A stretch of 64,000 nt of DNA, taken from NCBI GenBank assembly GCA_963995525.1, contig OZ023206.1:22070631-22134630 (forward strand), read 5' to 3'. Position numbers and translations under genes: made by a program. This DNA comes from Escarpia spicata. Its lineage: Eukaryota > Annelida > Polychaeta > Sabellida > Siboglinidae. Of the stretch, positions 24,501-39,500 are shown piece by piece; the first letter of the stretch is position 1, and every line of letters begins with the position of its first letter. Under the pieces are notes generated by a model. The model was not told the origin of the DNA. It made no database searches and was given only the letters and a program-made list of their open reading frames with translations.

Positions 24501-27500
24501 GTGATATCAAGACATCATTTTAAATTAACATCGGTGCAAGCTGCAACTGTGACCAGTTCATATTTTAATTTAAAAAATTCAGTTTCATTCCTCTTGCACT
24601 CCATGACGTGGTTTTGTTGTAGGTTTCTAGTGTTGGTGAGTCTTGTGGACGGGAAGTTTGCTGCTTTGAATGTCCTCAAGGGGGGACAGCTTCAGTGGAC
24701 AGTCAACACCGGTCCATGCCCTCTCGTGTCTGCCAGTATCTCTAATCTACAGGTAACTACATGTATCATTATTGTACACCCACTGGGCAAACTGATGGTG
24801 TAACAACACTGTTTCGATGTCAGGCTGTTCTCCTTGATCACTGCTGTACGAGGTTATAGGTCAGGTACAATATTGCCGAACCACGCGCTCTGTTTTTTGT
24901 TTCGAAAGTTCAGGTACCGACTTCAAAGCAACATTGAAAACTGGTTGGATTTTAAAGTTGTATCAACATCGAGTTTCAATGGCGGCTTTCAACATCACTT
25001 TGCTGCGACATCAAGTTTCGACGTCATCATGTTTAAATGTTGTAGCAATGTTGTTTTGTTGTTGAAAACTGGTTACACTTGTTATATCAACAAAAATACA
25101 CACGCGCCATTATTAGTGTGAATGCACATTCTCATGAACATTACAAACATGAAATGTGTCGCTTCTGCAAAATAAATACAATTACAGTGTAAGCATTCAT
25201 CAACTGATAATTTAATTAAAGATGCCAATCTTTTGGATGGTGCTATTGCTACAATATAAACACAGATGTCCACAGAAGAAAATTTCCCAAAGTATTTAAT
25301 CAAGACGTTTTATTAAGATCCAAATTTTTGCAGATTTTCACAATGCAAGTTATATCAAATGTCCCTAATGGATCGGCAGATAGACGTCATAGATCAGAAC
25401 AATCGCAGAAAAGATGAGTAACACTGTGAACAATCGAATATCATCCATCCAACATCCAGTACGAACATGATATCTATAAAATTGTAACCACATTATTTTT
25501 CTTCCGAGGAACCAGAGATGAAACCATGAAAGTTTGATGCCTAAGAGATCATTTCAGAACGTTGATGTCAGATAGCAGATAAAATTACTGTCTTTTGGGG
25601 AGTGTCTTATGGGGTTGTTTTGTTTGGCATTGGACATTGATATTTTACATTTCTGACCGATACTGAACATTAATATATATATATATATCATTATCATTGT
25701 ATCAGTTTTACACACTTTCATCTTAGGGGGGGCTGAGGGCAGATGAAATTCATTTTCGTCTGATATTGGACATCGACATTCTGAACTAATCCATAAGATG
25801 TAACACATCTAGGAGGGAAAGCTTGATACATACATAATATATACAGCTGTACTTATATGGGCAATTCCACCGTCACTGATGTTACATTTATACTTTTTTT
25901 TGGTCTTTCTACACATCATATCTGAAAAATATTATTGATCAATCTAAAACATTTAAGGCTTATAGTGACTTGGGGTTATGTTCTACAACACTACATCTAA
26001 GCAGTTACATTTAAGGCTTATGGTGACTTGGGGTTATGTTCTACAACACTACATCTAAGCAGTTACATTTAAGGCTTATGGTGACTTGGGGTTATGTTCT
26101 ACAACACTACATCTAAGCAGTTACATTTTTGTTTACATACATACAATTTACTAGCTGTCACTCACGTTATGAAAAAGGACATCAATATTTTTGCATTACC
26201 TTTGCTACTAAATTCTCCTAAAACTATTGGCCTTAGCATAAAAGCATTTAACTATTTGTTTAGGTGTGAATGCTAACACTCACGTTACAACCTTACAACA
26301 ACATTACATGTTCAAATTCAACCAGTATACAAAGGTATTTTAAACAGTATTCACGTCTTCTTGTCCATTCGACATGTATACATGTGTAAAGATACACGCA
26401 ATAACACACATAATATATACCGGGTATGCTAGTTCAATTATAGTTAGATTTGTCCAACATTGTCTTACAGATAAAGAAGAGTGGAGGAGGAAAAGCACGT
26501 CTGGTGCCCTCCTTGGACGGGGGGCTGTACCAGATAGACGAGGAAGGGATTGAACCCTTCCCTCTCAATGCCGACACCCTGCTCAGTTCCTCCTATCGTT
26601 TTGGGGAAGACTCAAACCTTGTCGGGGGCAAGACCACGGAGCGGTATGGGATTAACGTCGATACTGGCAAGGTAGGTGGCAGCACTGTGGCTGCATTATG
26701 TTTTATCACATCGTGTCGCTGCATAGATGAAGTTGTTTGTTAATCGTTTTCCTCCCAGTGGTCTGGGCTGAGGCTGGCCTCGATGCTGTTCCTTGATATT
26801 TGTTTTCCTTCTGCCCCCGTCAGATCTTGCTACACACAGTCTTCCCTTCTCAGTCGTGGTCTTCTAATCTCCTCTCTGAAGACATTTGCTCTCTTTCATT
26901 TGTTCCACGTGTCCAGCCCACTTTAGCTCACTCCACACCAGCTTCCTCCAGAAACTCTCACACCAACCTCCTTCCTCAGTCCTCCACAGACTGGGGCAAA
27001 CTTAAAGATGGCATAACCCAATTAGCAACAAAATAGTTTGACATTGACCCCCTTTCACAAGACATTAACACAAAATGGATCTTTTTTCGTACACAACTTG
27101 CCACACTGATCAACAATACCATCCCTAGCAAAACCCTCTGTATTCTCTTCATGCAGACAACTCTTACATAATTATTTTATTATGAAAACAAAAGCATCAA
27201 CTTGTGTTGTAATTTATCTTGTAATTTATTAATTTCTATTGAAAATACTGTTTTTACAGTATTTCCCAATGAGAAAAGTTTGTTTTATATTTTCTGAATT
27301 GTGAATTACTGTATTTCCATCGATACTGGTTTATGCAGTTTTCTTCAGATCACAACTATAAAGTTTAACTTTTCAACATTTTGACTACCATCGGGTAGTC
27401 GTTAGCTGGGTAACAATTACAACATTAGTAATATATATAAAATTTATAAAATAAACATTGTGTTACAAATTACTGTGTGAATGAAATCATATTTCCTTCC

Positions 27501-30500
27501 GATCACAAACCGGAATGTTTCGGCCACTGATGGACCTAAATTCAGAAACCGATAAGTGCGGGCATGCTAATTTTGTAGTTACCCAGGTTGGTAATCATTT
27601 CTGCAAGCCCTCTTAACTGAGTAGAAGAGACATGAGTACAAGGTGACCATATCAGTGGGACAAATTTACTGTACAAATTTCGGACTATCCTAGGTGACGT
27701 TAATTGTTAGGTGGCTGTATTACTTAGGTGACCGTCAATTGATGTTCGACTGTACTTTTGTAGAAGCACTACGCCTGCTCCATTGACGGGTGTCGCATAT
27801 TTGACAGAGGGACGGACAGACAGAATGGAGTGTTGATTATACAGCGCCACACCAAGACCGTCAGGGCCATAGAATTATTGACGGGGGAAGAGAAGTAGGT
27901 ACCCAGTTCAGAATTTTGTAGTACTCTTTATTGTACTCAGCAATCATAATCTAGCTGGCATATTTATGTATGTATGGGTGTTAACGTTTTTCTTGTAGAT
28001 GTTTTGCATCTCAGGGGCCAGACTTTCGGGGGGGTTGTTATGGTCTACCGTATTCGTTCTTTTTACCGTGCATGCCCTAATTAGCATATACCCCACTTTT
28101 CCAGCAGGGTCTGATGTCGGTCTGTAAATAAAACTGATCACTGGATCCATCATTTATTGTAATTCCCTGTCAGCCCTTGACAATACAAGAAAGAAAATTC
28201 CACCTGCATCGGCAACCTTGGCAAAGTATATATCACTTCCAGTTAGCTTCAGTGACGTTGACGTGTGTCATCCCGGCTGAATTAAACTTGACTGTATCAT
28301 GCACTGGATGGCATGGCCTGCTGTCTAACTTTGTCCGTGTCTCAGCGCCACTGTCATGCAGATCGTTTGTTTTTTGCTGCCCACTACTAACTAATCTCTC
28401 CAGTGAGAAGTCATTTTAAATACGTGGTAATAATAAATATTTTGACAACAATGTCTTCTAATTCAGACTTCTAAAACGAAAATGAATGATCTAGTGGCAC
28501 CACATAGTGGAGTACAGTAGAGACAACAACAAAATACACGTAATTGCCACCACCAAGTTACATAACTTGAAACAATCGTAAAAAACTGATGCATCGTTGC
28601 GAAAAACTGAACCCAATTTACATTATGTTTGCTAAACATCAGCTATGAAACAACTTGTAAATTAAGTTGATATATATTTAGAATCCAAAGTCATAGAAAT
28701 GGTGGCAAACTCTGAAATATTTGTTGCACATTGTTATGCAAAATGTGATTTTGAATGCTTTTGTTATTGAAACGCTGTATATTAATACAGCGAGCCGCAT
28801 CACTCTGCACTTGCAGCACGGTGGTGCTGATTGGCTGAACATAGATATATCGTGTTTTTATTTAAAAAAAAGACGGATGGCGCTTATCGTGTTTTGAAAC
28901 ACTCTTTTGTGCACGTGGTTTCATTGGGCGAAATTTCAAAAATGGCGTTCATCACATTTTGTGCTGAAACCCATCATATACTTATATATACATTTGTACG
29001 TATGTATATATAATAGTTAATACTGTATAACATTATTTTATAATAAAAAACGCCGCAAAACCTGCGTTTAAGATGTCAACCAACAAGGTTTTACTGTGAC
29101 GACCAAGTTTACAAAGATCCTGCCGACCACAAAATTGTCAGATTAGTGTGTAAGAAGGGAAGATGTTTCCTAGGTGGAACTTCAGCGTTGCCGAGCACAG
29201 TGTCTCCTACATCCTGTCGGCCAGTGCGGTGACACCTGACACCTGTCAGGGTGACACCGTGGTGACAAGAGAGACGTCGGACAGCAAGGACAAACGGCAG
29301 GACACCAGCGATGACCAACAAACTGAGACATGCTCGTACCAACACCAAGGTATCTAATTTTGTGGGTGTGTGGGTGGTGTGTGTGGGTGGTGTCAAATGA
29401 ACCAATTTTTAGGTAGTTTTAGAAATTTGTCTCAAAATTTATTTTGTGATTGTGACCTATCTGTACAGTTTTAATAATGTTAAATTGCCAACATCAATGT
29501 ATCTACTGTTATATGTGTGTCAAAAATATCAAATTTTCAAGTAATTAAAAAAGTTAATGACTCAGAATTTACAATATTGTGTCCTATATGTACAGTATTC
29601 AAAATTTTAACATGCAGTGTTACTATCAGTAAATGCGTTTATGGAATATCAGATGTGTTGTTTGTTGACAGAGGAAGAGGAAAAACCCATCCCAACTTTC
29701 CAAAGGTCATCTGAAGGTGACCCAAGTGATGATGGTGATGACCTCATATTGAAGGTCATTGTGCCAAAAGGTGTCGTGTTTGCGGTCAGAAAGAATGATC
29801 CTTCGACCCCCGTGTGGAAACATATGGTGAGTTTTGATCGTTCGGTTAAATACCAGACATAGATGTGAGTCTCCGTCATATTCCTTACAAGATAAAGGAT
29901 CCTCTCAGAACGTTGATGTCTGATACCAGATAAAATCACTTTCGTCTGGCCTCAACACCCACCCTCAGACAAAAGTTTGTAAACATCGGTACGATGATAT
30001 AAATATATTAACAGTATCGGTCTGAAGCGTAAATATCAAACTGCATCTGAACCCCTCTCCCCAAAACAAATGTAATTTTGTCTGATATCGGACATTGACA
30101 TTTTGAGATGATCCCTAAGTTATGTACCAAAGAGGATGTGTTACTTTGCCTAGGGTAAGTTCTGTAAGCACGTAGATGGGGTATATTGCATAGAGGGTGA
30201 GTTCAGTATCATACAGGCTGTTTTATGTCACACAAAGGTAAGGTTTGTTGCACAGAATTAACACTAGATAAACATGTGTCTTTACTCAACTCGGCGGATG
30301 TTTTGCACTGAATGTGCACATTCTGAAACAAAATGTAGTCAGACTTGTTGTTGGCATTAACTAAAAAATGTGCTTACCTGGCACCCAAGCTAGTAGGCAA
30401 AGATATAAGTATACAGTCAGAAATACACGTCTTATTCCCATAATGCTGGGTGTTCACAGGGCAGTGTTGTCATGTGAGATGAATTAATCCCATCGCAAGT

Positions 30501-33500
30501 GACAATATGGCATCATGGTTGTCCCAGTAAGTTGTTAAACACCGCAACGACATCGCTTGCATATAGAACAGATCCTATGTTGAAGTGATTGTTTCTACAT
30601 TGAGTTGACATAGGTGTTATAATATTACATTTTTTATATCAAAAATGGAGACACATTTGCATGTTTATACCCTCCCTGCTGCCTTGGAAATCTATCTTCA
30701 CCAGTCTGGCTTCCAGTTTTTACCCTTCAGAAAACCTGAGCCAGTAACAAGCTTTGACATTAATTACTGGTACATACTTTATACTAACAAACTACGTTAA
30801 CTAACTGGTGCACTGTTGGTATTGCAGTTTGATACGCCAATTGCTAACGCATGGACTTTGCAAGGAGAAACACTTAATGCTATTGACCTGTTTGACAAAG
30901 ACAATGTCCCCGCGCTGTCATGTGAGCCAGACGGAGAGACTGGTGATGGAAACAATGTGGCGCCACCTCTCTTGTATATAGGTATGTCATCCTCCCACAG
31001 CCAACTCTAATATATATAATAGATGTAGCATGTGAGAGTGTGTGTATGTTAACATTTTCTCTTAATTGATTTGCATATCGGATGCCAAACTTTCAGGGAT
31101 TATTCTATGACACGTCGGAAGAAATGTAGTATCTTTATTTTTTTCAAAACGTGTCGTTCATTAAGGGTTCTTACCAGTTCTAAGGTTCATGGAAACTTCA
31201 TACCAGCATTAGAAGGAAATAAATTGATTGTTCATAACGTATGTGTATTTTCAGAAATTGATTCGAGGACTGCCAGTCAGTTGGGGACGTTTAAAATAAC
31301 TAAAGCTAACGCGAAAAACGGTTCATATTTACACCACAACAATCGCCATGTCTGAATACTGGACTTTTTTATAGTTCTTTCAGTGCATGCATGTGGATGT
31401 TATGTAATACTGACCTGTGTTGTTTGATACCAACAGGACTGATGTGTGTCTATAATAAAACACTAAAGACTGTCTGTAAATTTGACGGTAAATCATTACA
31501 TTGGTATACGTTGTGTAACACTGGCGTAGAATGCATGCACATGCATCAATGTAAACACGCAGACATTATTATGTAGCAAGAGTTGCAGACACGCATTCAT
31601 GGATACACATTACACAAGCATGCACACACTGACATGCAAACACATGCATGCACCCACAAATAAAACTACAGACACACGCACACACACTGTAATACTGTGT
31701 CTTGGGCGTTACGCCACAAGCCATTTCTCACGTCCACTGGTTGAGCTGTTACATCAGTCGTTTGCCCTCCACCTGCCAGGTCAGCACTTGAACCAGCCCT
31801 ACGTGCAGCCCTCTGTCATCCTACTGAGGGAAATGAGGCGGGCCAGTGCTCGGGCTGCCCACGAAGGCTCCCTCCTTCCTCTCAACATGCCCTATGTCCA
31901 CTGGATGCCGTACCTCGCCACAGGTATGTCCGTAAACTCAACACAGTGAATACCCGTTCCATATATAAAGCTGAAGGTAAGTTATTATGTAGCTCAGTAT
32001 CCAGTCCTCAGGACTGCTCAAAGCACTTTGCACTTTATTAAAATGTATTAAATCGAACACAATTTCGACTTCTCTGGGAAACATCCAGCCATGCTGCAAT
32101 TAATGCGCGAAGACTGTTCGTGCACAAATATCCGCCACTGTCTAATGCCAAGTACTCATTCTTACAGCTGAGTGAACTGGAGTGTACGAACTTGCGCAAG
32201 GTTTGACACTGCAGCACAGGATTCGAACCCAGGTTCTCTCGGTCGAGAGTCTGAAGCACCAGCCACTGCACCACTTGGCTCCACACGACTTACATATTTC
32301 TCAGGCTGACTTTGTTGCACCACACCAAATTATAAACACATTCCTTTTCTAAATTCATGTTAATATTATTTTCCAATTTGAGGTGTTTACCACAGCTAAG
32401 ATGTCAATCAAATAAGGATGTTTCCAGTTCCGATAGTGAACATAATTCTTGATGAATTTTCAGTAATCTAATAATTAGATATGATATAAAAACTTAATTC
32501 GCTGTGTAAACAGGCCCTCCGAATGGGTTGGATGTAGCATGGAGCACAGAAGCATATACGTGTTAGATCATTGGACTCTAGGTTAAGAGATTTCAGGTTG
32601 GAATCGTTCCGCTGCCATTCTGAACCTTGGGCAAGTTCATTCACACCACCACATTGCTACAGTTCACGCATCCCTACAAATGAGTACCTGGCTGTAGACA
32701 GTGGTGGATATTTCTATACAAATAGCCTTTGTGCAGTAATAGCAGCATGGCTGAATGCTTCCCATAGAAGTCGATATGGTGGTCGCTCTGAGCAATCATA
32801 CTGTCTAGATACTGCGTTATGTAACAACTGACCTTTTTTAGAATGTCAGTTGTTTACTATCTGTTTGTAAAGATGATCTCGTTTCTTAAAACGTTGCTAT
32901 TTTTAAAGTTTGCTTGAAATGTAGCAATAAATAAAAACTATTAAAGATATCTGAATAAATTAGGTATCATTTTAAAGCTCATGATCTATGGAATTTAAAG
33001 AAACACAAAACTCAAATTCACAATGATGCAACTTAACACCTACTTTTCTGTGGCCGGTTAAGTATGGTTCGTCAGTTGTGTATTATCTGTTTGTTGCAGC
33101 CTCCTCCCGAACACCAGCCGTCACTCGACACAAGAACCCTCTACAAGTCACCTGGCAGCCGGACAAACAGCACGAGACGCCGGACAGACAGCCAGACGAT
33201 GACGCGGACTTACCCCGCAGTGTCGCCATCTGGAAGGAACAGTATCCTTACGGTGAGTGTCATGTGACGTCACGAGAACTCTCAGAAATGTTGGCAGTGG
33301 ATCCTGTGAAACTTGTGTAATAACATGGACTTATTTTTATACTATCACTCAATCTCATGAATTTTCAGTCATTTGTATTACTTCATAATAATTTGATGTA
33401 TTTTCTTAATCATTTGTAATACATCATAATAATCTGATGTATTTTGAGTCATATCATTTCACAATCGTTTGGTGATTATGTGTCAGGTGTATCTCCTGGC

Positions 33501-36500
33501 ATGTATTTCATATACTTTGAGTAATTTCAGTTGGCCTGTGTGATGTGTATTTGAGTCATTCGTATCACTTCACAATCCATATTTGGTCTTTAAACCATTT
33601 CCATGACTTGGCAATCCACCCGTGGATTTAACAATAATAATCATACTTGTCATATTATTGGGTTACTAAAATGTTATGGTACTTTGATGATATGGGTGGG
33701 GGTTGGGCCTCTACTGCTGGAGGTGTGTGGGGGAAATGACTGCCCCACTTTTGCTAATCTGATTGTCATTTAATAATTATTTTTGTAGTACCTCGATGAG
33801 AGTATGATTTGTTTAGCGCCTAAGCTTTATCTCATCGATTGATGTATGTGATTTAATTCCTGTTGGTACAATTATTAAATGTCCTTTACCAACTACATCC
33901 ACTCTTGTTTAATTTGTATAGCAAACGAGGTCAGGATTCTGTCACTGACCATCAGCCTGGTATAAAAGACATTTCTAATCACGACTTGTTTTGTAGATTA
34001 TGGATTCTACCTGTATCCAGACTTCACACCCGTCTTCCTGAATCCTAGCAATGACAGTGCAGGGGGTAATAACCCCCCTATCAAACCAGTTTCTCTCAGG
34101 ACTTGGTGGTGAGTATCGTGCAGATAAATAGCATACATATGACCAACTAGACTGGAGATTTTAAGTCTGAGATGATCTTAATAATGAGGCCATGGATATG
34201 AATATTTCAGTAGTTATTTTTTGGATGACTAATATCAAGGTGTTTGTCAAGAATAGTTTCAGTGTTATAATGTTATTCCTCGTCTCATAAAACTATTAAA
34301 AGCAGGGATTCTTTAAAAAGTAAAAAATCTGTGTATACATAATACATATATACACAGATATGAACACATGAACACCCATTTGAAATATCAGCATTTATGC
34401 AGTCAACTCAAATCCAGTATGCTGTGGATTTTAAGAGGCCAGAGGGTGTGATGTTTATTGTACGGATTAAATGTAAACCTTGTTCAGCATATGAAATACA
34501 ATTTTCTTTCAATTTAACTTCAACGGTAGCCTTCAAACTGAACTGAATTGTGAGATTTTGGTTTGTCCGCTTCCAACTTGATAACGTCTTCACCGACATA
34601 TTTGGCATACATTAACACAGTTTAAAACGGTATATGTTGGCCCTATGACACAAATGCCATCCAATCCATGAATAGGCCTATGCTACTGTAATCACCTGAA
34701 AGTATTTGAAATAATTACCAAGATTTTATCATTTGAACAAACGCAGTAGACATTATTTGTGAATGTGAAAAAATTATATTTGCACCTGAACTGTTAACAG
34801 TTTTTGGACATGTGGTGTAGGGGGTATTGTCAGAACCCTGTTGTTTATTATGCAAATGAATTCTTTTAGACATCTATAGATCATAGAAAGGATGTTGACA
34901 ACACAAGGAAGGAGAATTACACGAGGAACGAGAAAAAAGATAAATATTGACAAATCCGCCCTCACAAACCACGCCATAACACAAAATCATATCATAGCCT
35001 GGGAGAGAATGAAAATATCGATCGAGGAAGCCAACAGAAGAACGCGGCAAATAAAAGAAGCCACATGGATCAGAAAGGTCAGGACAACAATCGACCGAGG
35101 GGAATTATGAACTACCTCACATGTACAATGACGTTGTACATCACATGTACAATGACGTTGTACATCACATGTACAGAAGAAGTTGATGAGCTACATCGAT
35201 GAAAGCCTCTACAAGATAAAATGTCACATATTGGTTATGTCTAAGAGAACTCATTTGCATAGAAATGAACTATTCTGAAGAGTGTTCAGCAATTCAAGGT
35301 GTTGTTTGCTCCTGTTTTCAGGAAGGAGGTGTTGGCCCTCAGTATTGTGCTGGCGGTGGTGTTGCATGTCTCTATTGAGAAACTGCGCAAACTCTACAGG
35401 CGAACCAAACCCCCGCTGGAAAGCAGTGAGCCCATTCCGCAGGTAAAACCATTACACCATGATAATGAGTGAATTTTAAAAATAGATTAAAGGTAGCTAA
35501 ACATGTGATTGCTGTTATCTCTCATTGCATGTCTCACACTTGGTGCGTGATATGCACTGAAACTGTCCGCATAATCATAGATCCATCGACAGGGAATAAG
35601 ATGATTAATAAAATGTCTTCATTATTTTAATTTACCGTTCTAAATTGTATTGATATGAATTATTTATAAATAGTAAACAGATGTGCAATGTTTTTTATTA
35701 TTTTATATACATAACCCGTAACTAAATGTATAATAATATTATATACCATTTAGGGCGTCCAGTTGCTTTAACTAGTTTAGTTTTTACTGGCGTTCTGGCA
35801 TTCATTGTTTCAATATGTACTTTGTTTTTGCATTATTTATGCCAAATAAAAACCAATTTCCAATCAATCATGTTTCATGTATTGTTTGGATTAGCACTGC
35901 TTAGTGGATAGAACCGTGGTTACTATTAACTCTTGAGTTCCTCTCCTTCCCACAGGAGTCGGAAACGTCGACAGAATCGAAACCAGCGGAGACAGCGGAA
36001 AAGACAAATGAAAAGGAATTTCAGTCGAGGTACAAGGACCTTTGTTACCTGTTGAATGGTTCGATCAACCGAGTCCTCGCGTGAGGTTGTTAGTAGAGTA
36101 AGATATCTCCCAGAAAAGTTGTATCACCGTATGAACAAAGTTTTGCTTAAGAGATGCAGTGGACTGGTGCCTTCCTTTGTCCTCTCGATGGATAGTACAG
36201 GGCTATTTCCAGCTCGCAATGGAATGGCAGTAATTGATGTATCCAGGACATCACAGTTAGTGTACAACACTATCAGAATGTTGTGCATGACCTCCGTAAG
36301 CTTTGCCTTTGCCACCAATGTTGATAATGGTTATATGCGTGAATTATATTACTATTACTGCATAACGTCTCATAAATCAAACATTCCCGCATGCAGTTAT
36401 CACTTTTAAAACTGCCTTATGTTTTTGCCATTAACAAACATGTTTGTGGCCAGAATTTCAACAAAATATATGACGGAATGCACCACATGTTCGGCGTCTT

Positions 36501-39500
36501 TTTGTGATGGCTTGACAGAGCTTTTGCTAGATAACAGGTCACAAGATGGATAGGTCAGTTGTGTATTGTTTCTTTAATGCCACAGTGTTGAACATAGTGA
36601 GAAGTAGGCTTTGGAAACCATTTCAAGTCTACCCATAATTATGGCACAACAGCAACCTGTCAAAATAACAAGAGGCACATATGATTATCAAGCAGTGTTG
36701 TTTTAGACTATTTTCCAGCTACTTAATGCAATGCAAATAAATAGTTCCTCTACAACTATGTATCATTACGCTTCGTGATACATATCGTGTTGTGATACAA
36801 ATATCGTTATACATATCATGACTTAGTGTATCGTTTCAGGCCCAGTACCTTCAGGAGTGTTACGGGAATCGATTATTCCCACTCCGCACGATTTTTGGTA
36901 TCAACGTTGTGAATAATGTACCCGCGCTCGGTGCAATGGTTTTCAAACCCCCGTGGTCACATGATGGTGTCGCATTGGTGGTTTTAACGGCATTGTGTTT
37001 TGTGGCTGTTGCTCCTTGGATCTGACATTGGCCGGATGTGTTATAAAACTATTTGCGGTTACATCATTCACATTGTTCTTCATTGTTCATCACCTCAGGA
37101 ATCCCAACAAACCCTATTCTCCAAGTCCTATAACGCTTCTGACACCAAATATAACAGGACGGACACGAGTGGATGGTTCGTTGGGATTTCGATGGAGATG
37201 ACGAAAAACAAACGATGCCAACGATGTGAACAGCAAACAGTTTAATTTCACATCTGGCCAAATCCATTGAGCGACTATCTTCAAAACAGCCGTTGTTATC
37301 CGTTAACATCACAATGTAATTCACGTACTCGCAGTGGGATGCAAAGCGTGGTACGTAATTCAAGACGCCAAGACAGATGCGATGTTATGTAAGGTATATA
37401 ACTGATTCCGTCCGGTGCTGCAGTTTACTGTTACATCACCTCACCGTGTGTTTTGCGCTTCAGGTTCTTCACCGACTTTGACCCCCAGGCGTGTCTGGGC
37501 AAAGGGGGGTTTGGGGTGGTGTTTGAGGCCCGCAACAAGATGGACGACTGTCTTTACGCCATCAAACGTATCTCACTCAATAACAGGTATGTATTCAGTC
37601 TGTTAAACATACATGCCGTATTAAGCGTACACACTTCTGTCAGGATCTGACACTGTGACAATGATCTCCGAGGCAATATTTGACTTGAGAAGTTGAGTCG
37701 TGTTACTCTTGACAGTTGAATCCGTTATTTACTATAATTAAATTTTTACAAATGTCAGACTAAAGTCAAAGCTCAGTGAAGACATAAGATCTAAGTCATT
37801 ACAGTGTCTACTCAATAACAGGCACAATGTTCTTCACGTCTCTACGCAGTTAATGTGGAACGTCTTTCCTCATATGACACAAATTCTTCAAATATGTAAA
37901 ATATTATATGACGCACAAAAACAAACTGTGGCACACACAATCGGTAGTGTGAAGTATTTCTTTAAACATTTTTGCCAGTTTCGTTTCAGAGTAATTTCAC
38001 ACAAACATGAACCTACCTACCTACTCAATCCACTGTTATATGCTACCCTGTTTGTGCAAATGGATTATACAATTTTTGTTAAATCATTGGAAAAACTATT
38101 AATATATTTTTAGATGGATCTGGTCAAAACTTTGTGAATTTTTTATACCAACTGCAGGTATCACGTACACTTAATTACCTACAAAATTGTCCTGACCTTC
38201 ATGAAATGTCCAGTGTAGTATTTGCATAGGGCGCACAGGGAAGTTTTTTTTAACTTCTTTAGTTTGACATGTAAAACGGGTTTAGATCTCCTGCACTATT
38301 TAAGTCATACACGCTTACAAAATTTTCGAATTTTTTAAAGTTATGCCATTTCAACTAGGGATTTATTTTATTGCTGCTGAATTCTGATATTTTGTATAAG
38401 ATTGATTTGGCAGGAGTGAGACAGCGCCTTTTGTAGGTTTGTTAAGTACTGTGTTATAAAAAATTGTCATTGATTATAATTCATGTAATTCCTGCAGTTA
38501 CATTAGAAAATAAGTTACAGAGCCATTTCAGAACTAGAACCTTTTATAAATAAATAATTAGTTTTGCCTGTAATAAATTACAATGATGTCAATAGGCCAA
38601 CTGTATCTTTGAAAAATGTTGTATTTTATATCCTGTGTTGTGCACAGTGAACGGGCGAAACAGAAGGTCATGCGAGAGGTCAAGGCCCTTGCAAAGCTTG
38701 AACACACGGGAATCGTTCGCTACTACCAGTCATGGTTCGAGAGCCCGCCACCAGGGTGGCAGGAGCAGCATGACCAGCATTATCACGACATGTTCTCAAC
38801 GGCGGACTACACGACCGAGCCGAACCTGCAGTCGGCCACCAGGGGGCACTGTGCGCGAAACCCACCTTGTGGCTTCACAGACACAAGTAGTTCAGTGGCT
38901 GCGAACACTCGTAGTGACACAGGGTTTTCTGTCAGTGTCGGTGTGTCAACCGGGAGTCACTACAGCGAGGAAACAGATGACTCACTTCTCAGCGAATCAC
39001 GTGACACGACTTCAAGTCATAACATCGCGATTAAGGATGTGACAGACTCATTTGATATAGTCTTCCAAGATTCGCAGCAGAAAGAAGACAGTGATAATCA
39101 TAAAAAAACGGAAATGAGTCACACATCTGACAGACTAAATGTGACAGACAGACAACCATGTGTCAGTCGATGCAGCGGTAGTGGTGACGCATCGATGTCA
39201 CCACCTCGACGGAGCAGTGACACTCACGATGTCACCAATAAACAGTCCGGTGAGAAAGAGACAGGTGCTGCCACCAAGTATGTTCCCCGCCTACTACTCT
39301 ATATACAAATGCAACTGTGTCAGCGGGAAAGTTTGAGGGACTGGCTCTGTGCCAACACGCTAAATCGTGATCGCAAACAGGTCCTTGACATGTTCGATCA
39401 GATCTTGTCGGCCGTTGACTACGTCCATGAATGCGGACTGATGCATCGAGATCTCAAGGTAGGGTTTTTGGGTCAGATACTGTTGTTCATCTCTTGTTTC

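Noticed and set aside
31429..31576. Possible extra PERK exon beginning G-L-M-C-V-Y
   Set aside because: No donor before the stop, and exons 7 and 8 already join in phase with full alignment.
31599..31779. Longer 5' extension of PERK exon 8
   Set aside because: The upstream part translates CA repeats; the acceptor at 31779 restores homology (Y-V-Q-P-S) and phase.
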